In this document: in pieces, positions 36,169 through 45,193 of the stretch
Layout: each line of letters starts with the position of its first letter
Position numbering within the stretch: the stretch's first letter is position 1
Assembly: GCA_006384855.1 (NCBI GenBank)
Contig: VCJN01002006.1
Location: 24,538-88,537 of the forward strand
Direction of reading: 5' to 3'
Source of the DNA: Tetraselmis striata
Lineage: Eukaryota; Chlorophyta; Chlorodendrophyceae; Chlorodendrales; Chlorodendraceae
Length of the DNA: 64,000 nt
Position numbers and translations under genes: made by a program
The notes under the pieces: generated by a model
The model's input: only the letters and a program-made list of their open reading frames with translations
Database searches by the model: none
What the model was told of the DNA's origin: nothing

Positions 36169-36250
36169 CGGTGTGGGGCGCCGTTCGTCGGAGCTGCAGG
36201 AGCCTTGCGAGGCCACCTTTCGGTGACCGCCGCAAAACGCACCCTTGCAG
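36155..36250 (+). other. Candidate 96-nt GT-AG intron containing the only stop between Gag and recombinase
   Basis: Starts GTGAGC after GAAG and ends CCCTTGCAG. Its length is a multiple of three and both flanks are in one frame. Removal joins ...GRGREG to ...QRRDERPVSG without a stop. If retained, TGA (36,166-36,168, followed by CGG) ends Gag. The recombinase frame has no ATG until well inside the ORF, so fusion or readthrough is needed for full-length expression. Confidence 0.6.
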
Positions 36251-37830
36251 CTCAACGGCGGGATGAGCGCCCTGTGTCAGGACCTGACCCCCCCACCTTA
36301 CAGACTTCATTTAGACCTTCCTCGGTGCGGCGCTTCTTACAGCTACAGCCGAGTGCGGCTCAACCATCCGCACACCTGCACATGGCGGCTCAACCAACCG
36401 CTTTTCGTACAACACCATCTCTGCGTTCGTCGGTTGTTACGCTACGAGTTACAACCGGTTCGCAACGACCAAGTTTCGCGCGTGTACGTTACGCACGGGA
36501 CAGGCGCTACGAGCGCGAAGGGCGCGCGGGGCGGCCCTCCTACCTGAACCTAGCCCCGCAAACCCGTACTGAAGCTACTGCAAACCCGTCCAGCAACTAC
36601 CGGCCAACCGCCGGGAACCTAACCGCTGCTGCCGAGTACTTTGCGAACAGTGGCCGTGCCGGTGGCACTCTGTCAGTAAAACGACGCACTTACGTAATCG
36701 ACGAGCCCGCAGCTATCGCTCCGTGGGCTGCGTCACTGCGAACCCGACTACAGGACGCGTTCGGCTCAGACGAGCTAGGCCAGCGGACGCTCGACCTGCT
36801 CTCCAGCTCCCTCAGCGCTCAGACCCTCAAGAGCTACGCCGGCAGACTGTCTCAGTTCGCTGAGTTCTGCCACGACTCCGAGAACATCAGCCCTCTAGAG
36901 GCGACCACTGCTACTGTTGTTCGGTACGTTGCCTGGATCGGGGAGCGAGGGCACATCGCAGCTAAGTCGCTGCAGCCCTACCTGTCTGCCATCAACACCT
37001 TCTTCGAGCTGCACAACCTCGTCCCGATCGCCAAGGACAGCCTACACCTCACTTCGGCAAGGCGTGGGTTAATGTTGCGGCAGCGCCGACTGGACGCTGC
37101 CCCCTTGCGTGTCCCTCTGCCTGCGGATGTAGCTTACCGCTTCGTCTCAAAGGCCGAGCTAATTGTGTCTGCTCCTTACCCAGAGTCCCACCTCGACTAC
37201 CGAGCCCTCTTGGCCACGGTTGTCAACTTCCTGTTCTTTGCCAGGGGCCTTACTGGCGTCTCCTGTCGAGCGCAAGATGTGCATGTCGACACCTACAACA
37301 TCACCTTGCAGATCTACCGCGAGAAGGGTCGCGCTGGCCGTCGGGGACCCGACGACCTGCGCGTACTTCTCCTTCCAGTGTCCGAGCACCCTCGAGTGGC
37401 ACGACTCTTGCGCTACTTCATCGACAACGTCCAGTCTGTCCCCCTGGTTACTGTTGGCTTGGCTGCCTCCAACTTCTGGGCTGTCAATGTGGCTGAGCAG
37501 TCAAAACCTTGGACTGCGGCTACGATGTCAGACTGGTTGTCTACAGCGGTCAACCTAGTCAACGCTGCCCCTCCTGCGGGCACTTCCTGGACTTCACACA
37601 GTCTACGTAAGGGCGCAGCCTCTGCAGCAAACGCCATCGGAACGCCACTGTCCCACATCCGCTACCAAGGCGGTTGGGCCACTAACTCCGATGTCGTTCT
37701 GGACTACATCGACCCCAACGTTCTTCCTTCTCCTGGCGCGTGGTTCTTCTTTGGACACATCGCCCCCCTCCGCCACTTCCAAGTCCAACAGGACTCCGCA
37801 GCGGTGGCCTTCCCAGTGCCTCCTTCATGA
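36251..37830 (+). CDS. Tyrosine recombinase of element A (DIRS/PAT type), intact
   Basis: Site-specific recombinase expected to integrate circular DNA through a 3'-phosphotyrosyl intermediate. Residues numbered from codon 36,205 of the open frame: a Pro/Arg-rich linker (1-160), a SAM-like core-binding domain (about 180-290; QTLKSYAGRLSQFAEFC, VAWIGERGH, YLSAINTFFEL), then the catalytic domain with the Arg region FFARGLTGVSCRAQDV (Arg347/Arg355), a Lys in REKGRAGRR, box II His465-Ser-Leu-Arg468 (HSLRKGAAS), Trp in GGWATNSD, and nucleophile Tyr501 in VVLDYIDPN. All catalytic positions are present. Same frame as the upstream Gag-like ORF. The terminus (AVAFPVPPS-stop) ends about 50 bp before B1. 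Confidence 0.9.
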
Positions 37831-37883
37831 CTTGGCGCTACCCCTTCTCCGTCAATCCACCGCTCTCTACGTTCGCTCAAGAC

Positions 37884-37909
37884 TGGCAAAACCAGACTCA
37901 ACTTTGAAA
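37884..37909 (+). repeat. B1 split repeat of element A
   Basis: 26 bp, tggcaaaaccagactc then aactttgaaa, identical to B2 at 38,189-38,214 and directly joined to A2. Confidence 0.9.
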
Positions 37910-38095
37910 TGATCTAAACTAGTTTATGGGGTTTCCATCCTTGACCTAACCGCTTTTCAGCTACAAGTGCTGCGCAGTGGTACGGGAACTAGTAACTGTT
38001 GTTGCGCCCTTGTTGGGTGCAGCACGAGTAGACATAAAAGCAGCCAGAACAGCTGAGCCTGCCATCTTCCAGTTTTCGCTGCGTTCCACGCAGCG
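37910..38095 (+). repeat. A2 split repeat of element A
   Basis: 186 bp, identical to A1. Confidence 0.9.
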
Positions 38096-38188
38096 CCCCC
38101 CCTGACTCCGTTTTCCCTCCACGCTTTTCGCTAAACCTTCCTGCCAATTTCGGCTCTTGACCGTGTAAAACAGCCTGCGCGACCTTTT

Positions 38189-38214
38189 TGGCAAAACCAG
38201 ACTCAACTTTGAAA
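38189..38214 (+). repeat. B2 split repeat, right end of element A
   Basis: 26 bp, identical to B1. The preceding spacer (ttcgctaaaccttcct...gtgtaaaacagcct) is shared with element B. Confidence 0.9.
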
Positions 38215-38230
38215 CGCCTGTATCAACGGA

Positions 38231-38544
38231 TTGTTGTAGGTCGTATCAGCTGTGGAGTCAGCTGTCTGAATAGTACCGTGCTGGGCGTATAATATTATAT
38301 ATCGCCTGCCGCGGATACGTACGTAAATCATCCAGCGCGGCCATTGTTTTCCGCAGTATATAGCGACAAAAATATTGCAAAATACGGTCAAAATTATTGT
38401 AGGTCGTATCAGCTGTCTGAATAGTACCATGCTGGGCGTTTAATATTTATATATATCGCCTGCCGCGGGATACGTACGTATATCATCCAGCGCGGCCATT
38501 GTTTTCAGCAGTATATAGCGACATCAATATTGCAAAATACGGTC
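38231..38544. repeat. Two tandem units of about 150-160 bp between elements A and B
   Basis: Units 38,231-38,389 and 38,394-38,544 share ttgtaggtcgtatcagctg, tcatccagcgcggccattg, agtatatagcgaca and aaaatacggtc. Unit 1 has an extra 12 bp. The second unit ends exactly where element B begins. Confidence 0.85.
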
Positions 38545-38752
38545 TGATCTAAACGTGTTTATGGGGTTTCCTAACGGACTACAGCTGTCCTAGTGCGACC
38601 CGTACGGTCTGTAGTGGTTTGAAGCCGTTACCATCGGGGTTTGGTACGGGCTACCCCATCGCCCGCGAGCCCTGCGCTCCCGGCCGGGGAGCTACTTAGG
38701 ACAGCCACCAGCAGCTCGTCTGCCATCTTCCAGCTCGCTGCCTTCGGCAGCG
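38545..38752 (+). repeat. A1 split repeat of element B
   Basis: 208 bp, same as 40,640-40,847 on reading. First and last about 25 bp resemble the A repeat of element A. Confidence 0.9.
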
Positions 38753-39130
38753 GCTTCGCGTACTTGTGCGCGCGAGGGTCACTGAGGCTGAACAAGTCCG
38801 CACCGAGGTTCATCCACCCGGTAGTGAGTCGTCGTGCCGCGCACATGCGTTACAACATCAGGCAGCGACAGACAGCCCCTCGGTAGTGTGGTTTTCCCTA
38901 CTCGTGCGCCCGAGGTCGTTTTTCGTTTTTGCCCTGGCTTTGCAGCTGGGACGTTTTCGGATGGCGATGCGCACGGCAAGGAATTGGAGCTGGGGGGTCC
39001 CCGTTGGGGGGGTTTAAACCTCAACACCCGAAGTCGAGTCGCAATACAGGCCTTCGGGGCTCCCGCAGTGGAGCGCCCTCTCGCAGTAGTCAACTCTTGA
39101 GGTTTAGGTGAGGTGGACGCGCTCGGTACC

Positions 39131-40633
39131 ATGGCCGCTGCTCGTCACGGTTGTCAACGACGACAACTACGCCCACCGCAACAAATCGGCGCGGACGGAG
39201 GAGGACGTCCGTGTCGTCGGGGCGACCACTTGTTGTCCCGCAAGACACTACAACCCAGTCTCCGTGTCCTCGCAGCAGGGCGCCGTGGCACCAACGGTCG
39301 TTACTTGCTGTGGTTTTCCGGAACTACTCGCGTAATTGGCCTGTTACATGGGTGGCGCCGCTCACGCGCCGGTGTTTTGAGAGGGCTCGTTGCCCTCGCC
39401 CCAATGAAGCTTCAGCAACGTTTGCTGTGGTCGCAGTGGGAGGCGTTTGTGCGGCCCGTGCCGATGCGTCTCCGACGTCTCCTACTCCAACGTCGTCGTC
39501 ACAAGGACCACGACAACCCGCAGCTGCCCGCCGGGGGGCAGCTCTACCACCTGGCGTGCCTGGCGTCTCGTGGTGTACGTAACTACCCTTGGCCAACTCT
39601 GGGTTTGGGACTTCGGCGGCCGTCGCTGGTGCAGCAGCAGCGGCCGCCTCGTCGTCACCCTCGCTCCGACATCATTGGCATCGTTACGGGCCGGCATAGG
39701 CTACAAGGGCCTCTACGCCGGCCAACCCGCTTCCAACGTCACGGCAACGCATCTGTGACAACACGAGCTGCCCGCCGGGGGACAGCTCCGCCACCTAACG
39801 CGACTTGTGCGTTTCGTGGCATCATCCTAAGCCTACGCTTTGTGGGTTGGTCAGCAGCCGTCGTTGGTGCAGCAACGGCGGTCGGCTCATCGCTCTCCGC
39901 GAAGAAAGACCCACGGCGACAGCTAACCGAGTCGGCGGGTCTTCTGCGACGTCGCCGACGACCGACCCCGACACACCTGAACCGGTACGGCACGACCACA
40001 CAGGGTTCCACATTTCCGCGCCCGCAGCGTTGTGCGTTTCACCCGCCGCTCTTCGCGCAAGGGGGCGAAACAACCACCGCTGGTGATGACGGCAGCAGTA
40101 CATCGCTGTCATCGCGAGTTGTTGCGTGTCCACCCCTCGTAACGTGCATCGCCAGTACAGGTACAGGGTACGAGTTATCATCGCGTCGGGTACAGTGCAC
40201 CAGTACTTCACCTGACTGTACTCGGCGCGCTCGCGCGCTCGTGCGCGCAGCTGTACTCGTCCTACTCGTGCCTGTGCCGCTGCTTTGCTGGGCGCTCGTC
40301 GCCAACTTGGGCTTTGCTACCCCTGCTGCTTCTACTGGCCTGCAGTTCCGGCTCGTGCCGCACGCCACCAAGGCGCGCAACCAATGCTATAGGGCGCCGT
40401 CGGGAGACGGCGCCTTAATTCCGCGACACGTCCGGCCTATGTCATGCCGGCGTCAACATCTCCCGCCCGCGTCTGATGCGCCTGCGCCTCGATCGAGGTC
40501 CTCTTGGCGCGAGACCCCTCTACAACTCAAGACATCTTCCGCCTTCGTCTGGTCGGCACGCCTGCCGACTGCCCACGCTCGCAGTCGTAAACGAACCGCG
40601 TGTAAACTGGCAAAACCAGACTCGAATGCATGA
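39131..40633 (+). CDS. Uncharacterised 500-codon ORF inside element B
   Basis: Open from an ATG in a good context (accATGg, 39,131) to TGA inside B1. Sequence is Arg/Pro/Leu-rich with basic clusters (RRLLLQRRRHKD, LLRRRRRPTP) and one hydrophobic stretch (AAVLVLLVPVPLLCWALVA, about 380-400) that could span a membrane. Parts of the DNA are internally repeated (about 39,525-39,650 and 39,768-39,895), which lowers the weight of the open frame. No similarity to Gag, RT or recombinase was seen. Either a novel passenger protein or a GC-driven open frame. Confidence 0.35.
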   Translation: MAAARHGCQRRQLRPPQQIGADGGGRPCRRGDHLLSRKTLQPSLRVLAAGRRGTNGRYLLWFSGTTRVIGLLHGWRRSRAGVLRGLVALAPMKLQQRLLWSQWEAFVRPVPMRLRRLLLQRRRHKDHDNPQLPAGGQLYHLACLASRGVRNYPWPTLGLGLRRPSLVQQQRPPRRHPRSDIIGIVTGRHRLQGPLRRPTRFQRHGNASVTTRAARRGTAPPPNATCAFRGIILSLRFVGWSAAVVGAATAVGSSLSAKKDPRRQLTESAGLLRRRRRPTPTHLNRYGTTTQGSTFPRPQRCAFHPPLFAQGGETTTAGDDGSSTSLSSRVVACPPLVTCIASTGTGYELSSRRVQCTSTSPDCTRRARALVRAAVLVLLVPVPLLCWALVANLGFATPAASTGLQFRLVPHATKARNQCYRAPSGDGALIPRHVRPMSCRRQHLPPASDAPAPRSRSSWRETPLQLKTSSAFVWSARLPTAHARSRKRTACKLAKPDSNA

Positions 40634-40639
40634 TTGAAA
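40608..40639 (+). repeat. B1 split repeat of element B
   Basis: 32 bp, tggcaaaaccagactcga then atgcatgattgaaa, same as 40,967-40,998; abuts A2. Confidence 0.9.
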
Positions 40640-40847
40640 TGATCTAAACGTGTTTATGGGGTTTCCTAACGGACTACAGCTGTCCTAGTGCGACCCGTAC
40701 GGTCTGTAGTGGTTTGAAGCCGTTACCATCGGGGTTTGGTACGGGCTACCCCATCGCCCGCGAGCCCTGCGCTCCCGGCCGGGGAGCTACTTAGGACAGC
40801 CACCAGCAGCTCGTCTGCCATCTTCCAGCTCGCTGCCTTCGGCAGCG
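40640..40847 (+). repeat. A2 split repeat of element B
   Basis: 208 bp, same as 38,545-38,752. Confidence 0.9.
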
Positions 40848-40966
40848 CCCTCCCGTTTTCCGCCTCCGCCCTGCGGGCTCCTCCTCCGACATTCCCTCCC
40901 CTTTCGCTGAACCTTCCTAGCCATAAAATGGCGCTTTTCCGTGTAAAACAGCCTCCGCACCCTTTT

Positions 40967-40998
40967 TGGCAAAACCAGACTCGAATGCATGATTGAAA
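40967..40998 (+). repeat. B2 split repeat, right end of element B
   Basis: 32 bp, same as B1. Confidence 0.9.
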
Positions 40999-41175
40999 TA
41001 TCTCAAACCCCGAGATAGCCCTGAGATACTGGTACCTGTACCACCATCAGCGATCACTTCGGGTAAAGATTACCGCCTGCCATATTAGTAATTAGTTACA
41101 TGAGCTGGCTGCAAAACAATTTCGGCTGCGTTTTCGCTGCTTGGCCTGGACGCTTGCGACCAGTCTACATCGCGC

Positions 41176-43863
41176 ATGGAGGCTGCGATCGTTCAGATGA
41201 GTATGCCCGCGGATTTTGGCGGTCTGAATCTGGCCTTGCTGCAGTCTGAGGCCCCTGCGGCGTTTTATTCCGCGCAATCGGTTGTCCTGCCGAAGCTGGT
41301 ACGAGAGTACGGGCCCGCCCCCGGCCCCTTGTACGAGGCGGTCCGCGCCGAGGTGTCTTTGTGGCTACGAGTGCTTTGCCATGGGCGCGTGAGACGCGCC
41401 ACGCGTACGAGACTGTACGGGCGCTCACCACGTTACCGCAAGAAGATGTGCGACGCCCACGAGATCTTCAAGTTAGTTACGGTCAGTAATGCTCGACCAC
41501 CGCTGCATCGGATCCAGCAGCTGGTACTACGGCCCGTACGGGTAGTCGGGTACGACCACTATAGGGGAGGACTGCGCGTCACCACATTTCTTTTTTTTCG
41601 CCCCCGGGACAGGACTGGCACCAGTGAAACCCTTGCGGCGTCTCTACGACGCTACGGCCATTTCGGCAGCAGTCCAGTTACGGAAAGCCCTGGGTAGGCT
41701 ACCTGTACGCTCCGTGACAGAATTTCCAACACTGTTGGATCACCGTCTATAACACTGCCATCAAAATACCCGGCACTGACCACGAAAGGTCCGCCCTACC
41801 CGTTTGGGCGTCGGCCCATTGGAGTAATGCGAGTTGGGGCAAGCCCCAACCCGCGGAGCAAAGCATTTCGGGAGTGCGATACATGCGCAACAAAAAAGGC
41901 AATGTGAGGGAGGGCCCGACGCCATAGCTGAAAACATATTCCCATTCCCAGTAAAATCCAGGGCGCCGTGAAGGGAGGGGGGGACCCCGCCCAAAATAAA
42001 GGCGGTTAAGTCCTCAGGTGTTGACGCAATAACCTGACTACTAATAAAATCCATGAACTCCGGAACTAACAACCCAAAAGTATGACGGTGATACCCCCGC
42101 CCACCGCGGGCACTCCACCAACATATGTTCGATAGTCTCATATTCACCTCCGCCGCATGCAGGGCAGTGTTCCAGGAACCGCTCAGGCATGGCATGAATC
42201 CGGGCCAATCGGCGGGCAGTGGGAAATACTCGAGTGCGTAATTGTATCATAATGTGCAACCCGGCCACAACCCCCGCGGGGACACCCACACCGTACTGTG
42301 GCAACGGGTTTGACGCATAAGACGCTTGGACATATATACCCCATGTTTTATTGCGTGCTAACGATGCCGACGATTCGTAACGCGCCCACACCGATGCCTT
42401 TACTAGTTTAGCGGCATCGTGCGCGGCTAGTGACCTCCACTCAAGTGGAAGGTGCGCCCCCTCAGCTAGCCCTACGTTCGCCCTAGCTAGTCGATCTAAC
42501 CACCGATCGAAAACCACATATTTTACGGCCACTCTATCCTCTTGGAGTTGGTACGGGTGAGGCCGCTTGCCCAGCAATTGCTTCCCATCGGTGATACGAG
42601 TACTGCCAATACCGTTACTACATGCGCTTTTGTAGTAGCTCTGAAGATATCGTCGCCTAGCGATTTAGCGCTGGTGGCACACCCTCCGTCAGCAGCAACT
42701 GTTTCCCTCCCAGAATCGCTGCCATATTCTACCGCTCCGCCCTCGGGTAAGGGTTCGGGTGCGGCCTCCGATGATCAGCCCACGACCATGGTTGTCCAAC
42801 GCCACTTCAGCCGTGCGATTCGCTTGCGTGACTTCGTGGCTCTCGATCTCGGCTTCCATCGTACTGGTGCCGCGGCCTCGCGACTTGATACTCTGCGCAT
42901 GTACAGCGCGTGCGGGCCGGGCTTCCTATCGATTTTCCAGTCGGATCACGAGTCAGCCCGCAAGATTCCCCATGTTGCTTATTCGGCCGCCGCTGCGCGA
43001 GTGCTGGGCCTTTGCCCGCGCGGAGGTTCCGCGCTTGTCACTTGCCCTGGCCCCACGTATGGTATGGATCCCTTTTGGCTTCGCTCTACGGATGGCTCGA
43101 ACCGGAGCGCTACGGATTTCATCGTGGATCATCTGCCCATCTGCCCGGTAGCAACTACAAGCACCGCATGCATACCGTTTTGAAGAATCTGTGGGCATCC
43201 GTGGCAATTGATGCGGGGGCGGTGCTTGGCCGGGACCGCTTGGGAGCCGGCGACTTGACCCTTGAGACGAGTGGGCTGCGCCCAGCGGACCACTCGCGGC
43301 CGTCGGACTTGACGCTGGCGGGGTGGAGGGGCCGGCGTGCGATTACATGATCGACTTCGCGTGCGTGTCCTCCACGACCTCCACTTGCAGCAACGTCCCC
43401 CGCTGGTGCACCCCCGGAATCGCGGCGACCGAGGCGGAGCAGGGTAAGTTGGCAGCGGATTGGGCGTCTTCAGCCCCAGGTCAGGGCGGGTGTTCACCGG
43501 TACTACCCTTTTGTGGTTGAGGACCGCGGCTGTCTCGGGAAGTCCGCTTTGACGGTGGTCTACATCGTCGCGGTGTTGCTGGCTGTGCGCAACTTCCCCG
43601 GTGGTCCTTCCGCCCCGACCTCATGCTTCCTCCGTGGTCACTCCGTTCATGCACTTCCGAACTTTGTTGCTAGCCAACTTGTTGAGTTCCACCGTCACCT
43701 GTCGCGCACACGGCGGGGGATGTTGCAGCGGGTCTCTGCTTTCGTGCATGGTACCCTGGGCGGCATTCTCTCTGCCGGTGAGCAGATGGCCAAGTCTGAT
43801 GCGTGGGCTCGTGCCCATTCTGCATCTTCTCCTGCTACTGCTTCCACCTTGCAGTTGTTGTAG
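41176..43863 (+). pseudogene. Broken RT + nuclease-like retroelement ORF (copy 3), interrupted by an opposite-strand insert
   Basis: The left part (41,176-41,697) holds the post-RT motif MPADFGGLNL followed by EAPAAFYSAQS, usual just after the RT of these elements. It then breaks, a minus-strand LINE piece occupies 41,761-42,577, and the right part resumes about 42,600-43,863: MYSACGPGFL, SYRHRMHTVL-like text in shifted frames, HSRPSDLTLAGWRG, DYMIDFACVS and EAEQGKLAADW (nuclease-like Asp...Asp...Lys), and a C-terminal helix region (LVEFHRHLSRTRRGMLQRV). At least three frameshifts. RT core itself is missing. Confidence 0.65.
41761..42577 (-). pseudogene. C-terminal LINE-type fragment with CCHC motif, nested insertion
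   Basis: Minus-strand frames 42,577-42,041 and 42,195-41,761 (one frameshift between) encode a typical C-terminal part of a non-LTR retrotransposon: LRTRVFPTARRLARI, then CPACGGGEYETIEHMLVECPRW, a Cys-x2-Cys...His-x4-Cys zinc motif, ending near GPTPKRVGRTFRG. No RT is attached, so it is a 5'-truncated copy within the plus-strand RT pseudogene. Confidence 0.75.
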
Positions 43864-45027
43864 ATGACCTTTATGATTGTCCTTTTCTGGTGATTTCCTG
43901 ATATCGCCTCATGCAGCTAGCTCATGTAAATATGTAGCTAGCTGCAAAAGGATTACCTGCCATACACTCGCCGCCGTCAGTGGTTCCGCCGTAGTATATA
44001 GTGCGGCACTGGTGCGCATTACAAAAGACCAGTAAGTACAATTCCACCGCTAAAAGTAGTACCAGGAGCCGCTTTCAGTAAAATCGGCCCGCCGCCAATA
44101 TATATACCGTAGGTACTGGTACCCGCAATGTGGTAGTGCAGCGTATTTGAGAACATGTTAGAAGAAATAACTCTAGAAGGGTGGCAAAACACGCCTAGGG
44201 CCCCGCCATTTCAAATTGCTGCCACCTAGTAGGCGCTAGTGCACTGATACAATCATTCGTCTATATATACAAAATTAGAATTATCAAAGACGGATTTTTG
44301 GTTCGTCGCGATTCCCACCGCTAACAAATGATATTTCATCATCTGCTTTGGCGATGAAGTGTTGAACGGTGTGTGGCGGCGAGCTAACACTACCGCGCGG
44401 AGCACTGTTGAATGAATGCACATCATGGAGCCGGCGGGGCGGGACCAGTGGGAGGGGGGGGGGGGGGGGGGGGCACCGAACCCCTTCTCCTCATGACGCC
44501 CAAATCACGACCCATAAGCTCAAAACATCCCTTTCAGCTCACATGTTGCAGGGGCGCGAGCAGATCGAGTAGATCTCTACATTCTTGAGACCGTTCCCGA
44601 TGAGGAGATAAACATGGTGTGCCGTTGCTCATTTGCTATCTTGACGACGGCGTTGCGCATGCCTGCAAATGAATGTGAAGGACAATGGTATTCCGTGGCG
44701 GCGCATGCATGCGGCCTAGATGGGCCGAGCAATGGGCGGCCGGGCGGAGGGGGTATGGGGGGCTTAACTGGCTTATGTAGCATCTGATTCCATATCCGTG
44801 GGGGCACGGCGACGACCGACAGTCCAAGTTGGACCCACATGAACGGCTAGGGCTTCAGCTAGTGTTCCATGCCATGGTTGCAACTTACCTCGGATAGGGA
44901 ACCTGATCGGCTAGGATTTCGGACCCTAGCCAAAGCCTTAATTAAGCATGACACAAGGAGACCAGCCGGCAAGATCTTGTTGAAGTTTGTGGTGAAGTGT
45001 AGAACTTCATGGCAAAGTGTACATCAT

Positions 45028-45061
<34 letters not shown>

Positions 45062-45193
45062 TTTATTGGGCGTCTGAACATGCTGGTGGCGAAGTGTGCA
45101 GCTACTTCCTTTGCGAGTTTGGGCGGCGGGACTAAATTATGGAATTATGGCGAGGTTTACGACTGCTTTTTGCTTATTTAGCAGTTGGACTCA
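43864..45193. other. Retroelement 3' tail and intergenic region; no gene
   Basis: 43,864-43,935 is the non-coding tail of the RT pseudogene (gacctttatgattgtcc... agctcatgtaaata) and matches 53,799-53,902. The rest holds a G run (about 44,455-44,473) and a 31-base C run (45,031-45,061). A pyrimidine-rich stretch ending tttagcag (45,184) could be a 3' splice site for the next ORF. Confidence 0.5.

Larger units (their letters stand above)
34994..38214 (+). mobile_element. Element A: split-direct-repeat element with Gag-like protein and tyrosine recombinase, no RT
   Basis: 3.2-kb element with A1 (34,994-35,179), a coding body (35,293-37,830), B1 (37,884-37,909), A2 (37,910-38,095), a 93-bp spacer and B2 (38,189-38,214). 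A1 and A2 (186 bp) are identical on reading, as are B1 and B2 (26 bp), and both ORFs are open, so insertion or activity is recent. The architecture is that of PAT/TOC1 elements, but RT and RNase H are absent: the body goes from a Gag-like ORF straight to the recombinase. It may be an internally deleted PAT-like element or a lineage moving as DNA. Confidence 0.9.
38545..40998 (+). mobile_element. Element B: non-autonomous split-direct-repeat element related to A
   Basis: 2,454 bp with A1 (38,545-38,752), body, B1 (40,608-40,639), A2 (40,640-40,847), spacer and B2 (40,967-40,998). A copies (208 bp) and B copies (32 bp) look identical, so this is a recent insertion. Termini match element A at both ends: tgatctaaac..gtttatggggtttcc at the start, ctgccatcttccag near the A end, ttcgct(g/a)aaccttcct and gtgtaaaacagcct in the spacer, and tggcaaaaccagactc in B. 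It lacks RT, RNase H and recombinase, so it is probably moved in trans by an element-A recombinase. Confidence 0.85.

Noticed and set aside
36166..36171. UGA-CGG readthrough as the sole explanation for Gag-YR expression
   Set aside because: Kept only as an alternative: a canonical 96-nt intron spans the stop and keeps the frame, which is simpler.
34980..41010. Classical LTR retrotransposon reading of elements A and B
   Set aside because: The second repeat is internal (B1-A2-B2), there is no PBS or PPT at the borders, no target duplication, and the enzyme is a tyrosine recombinase.
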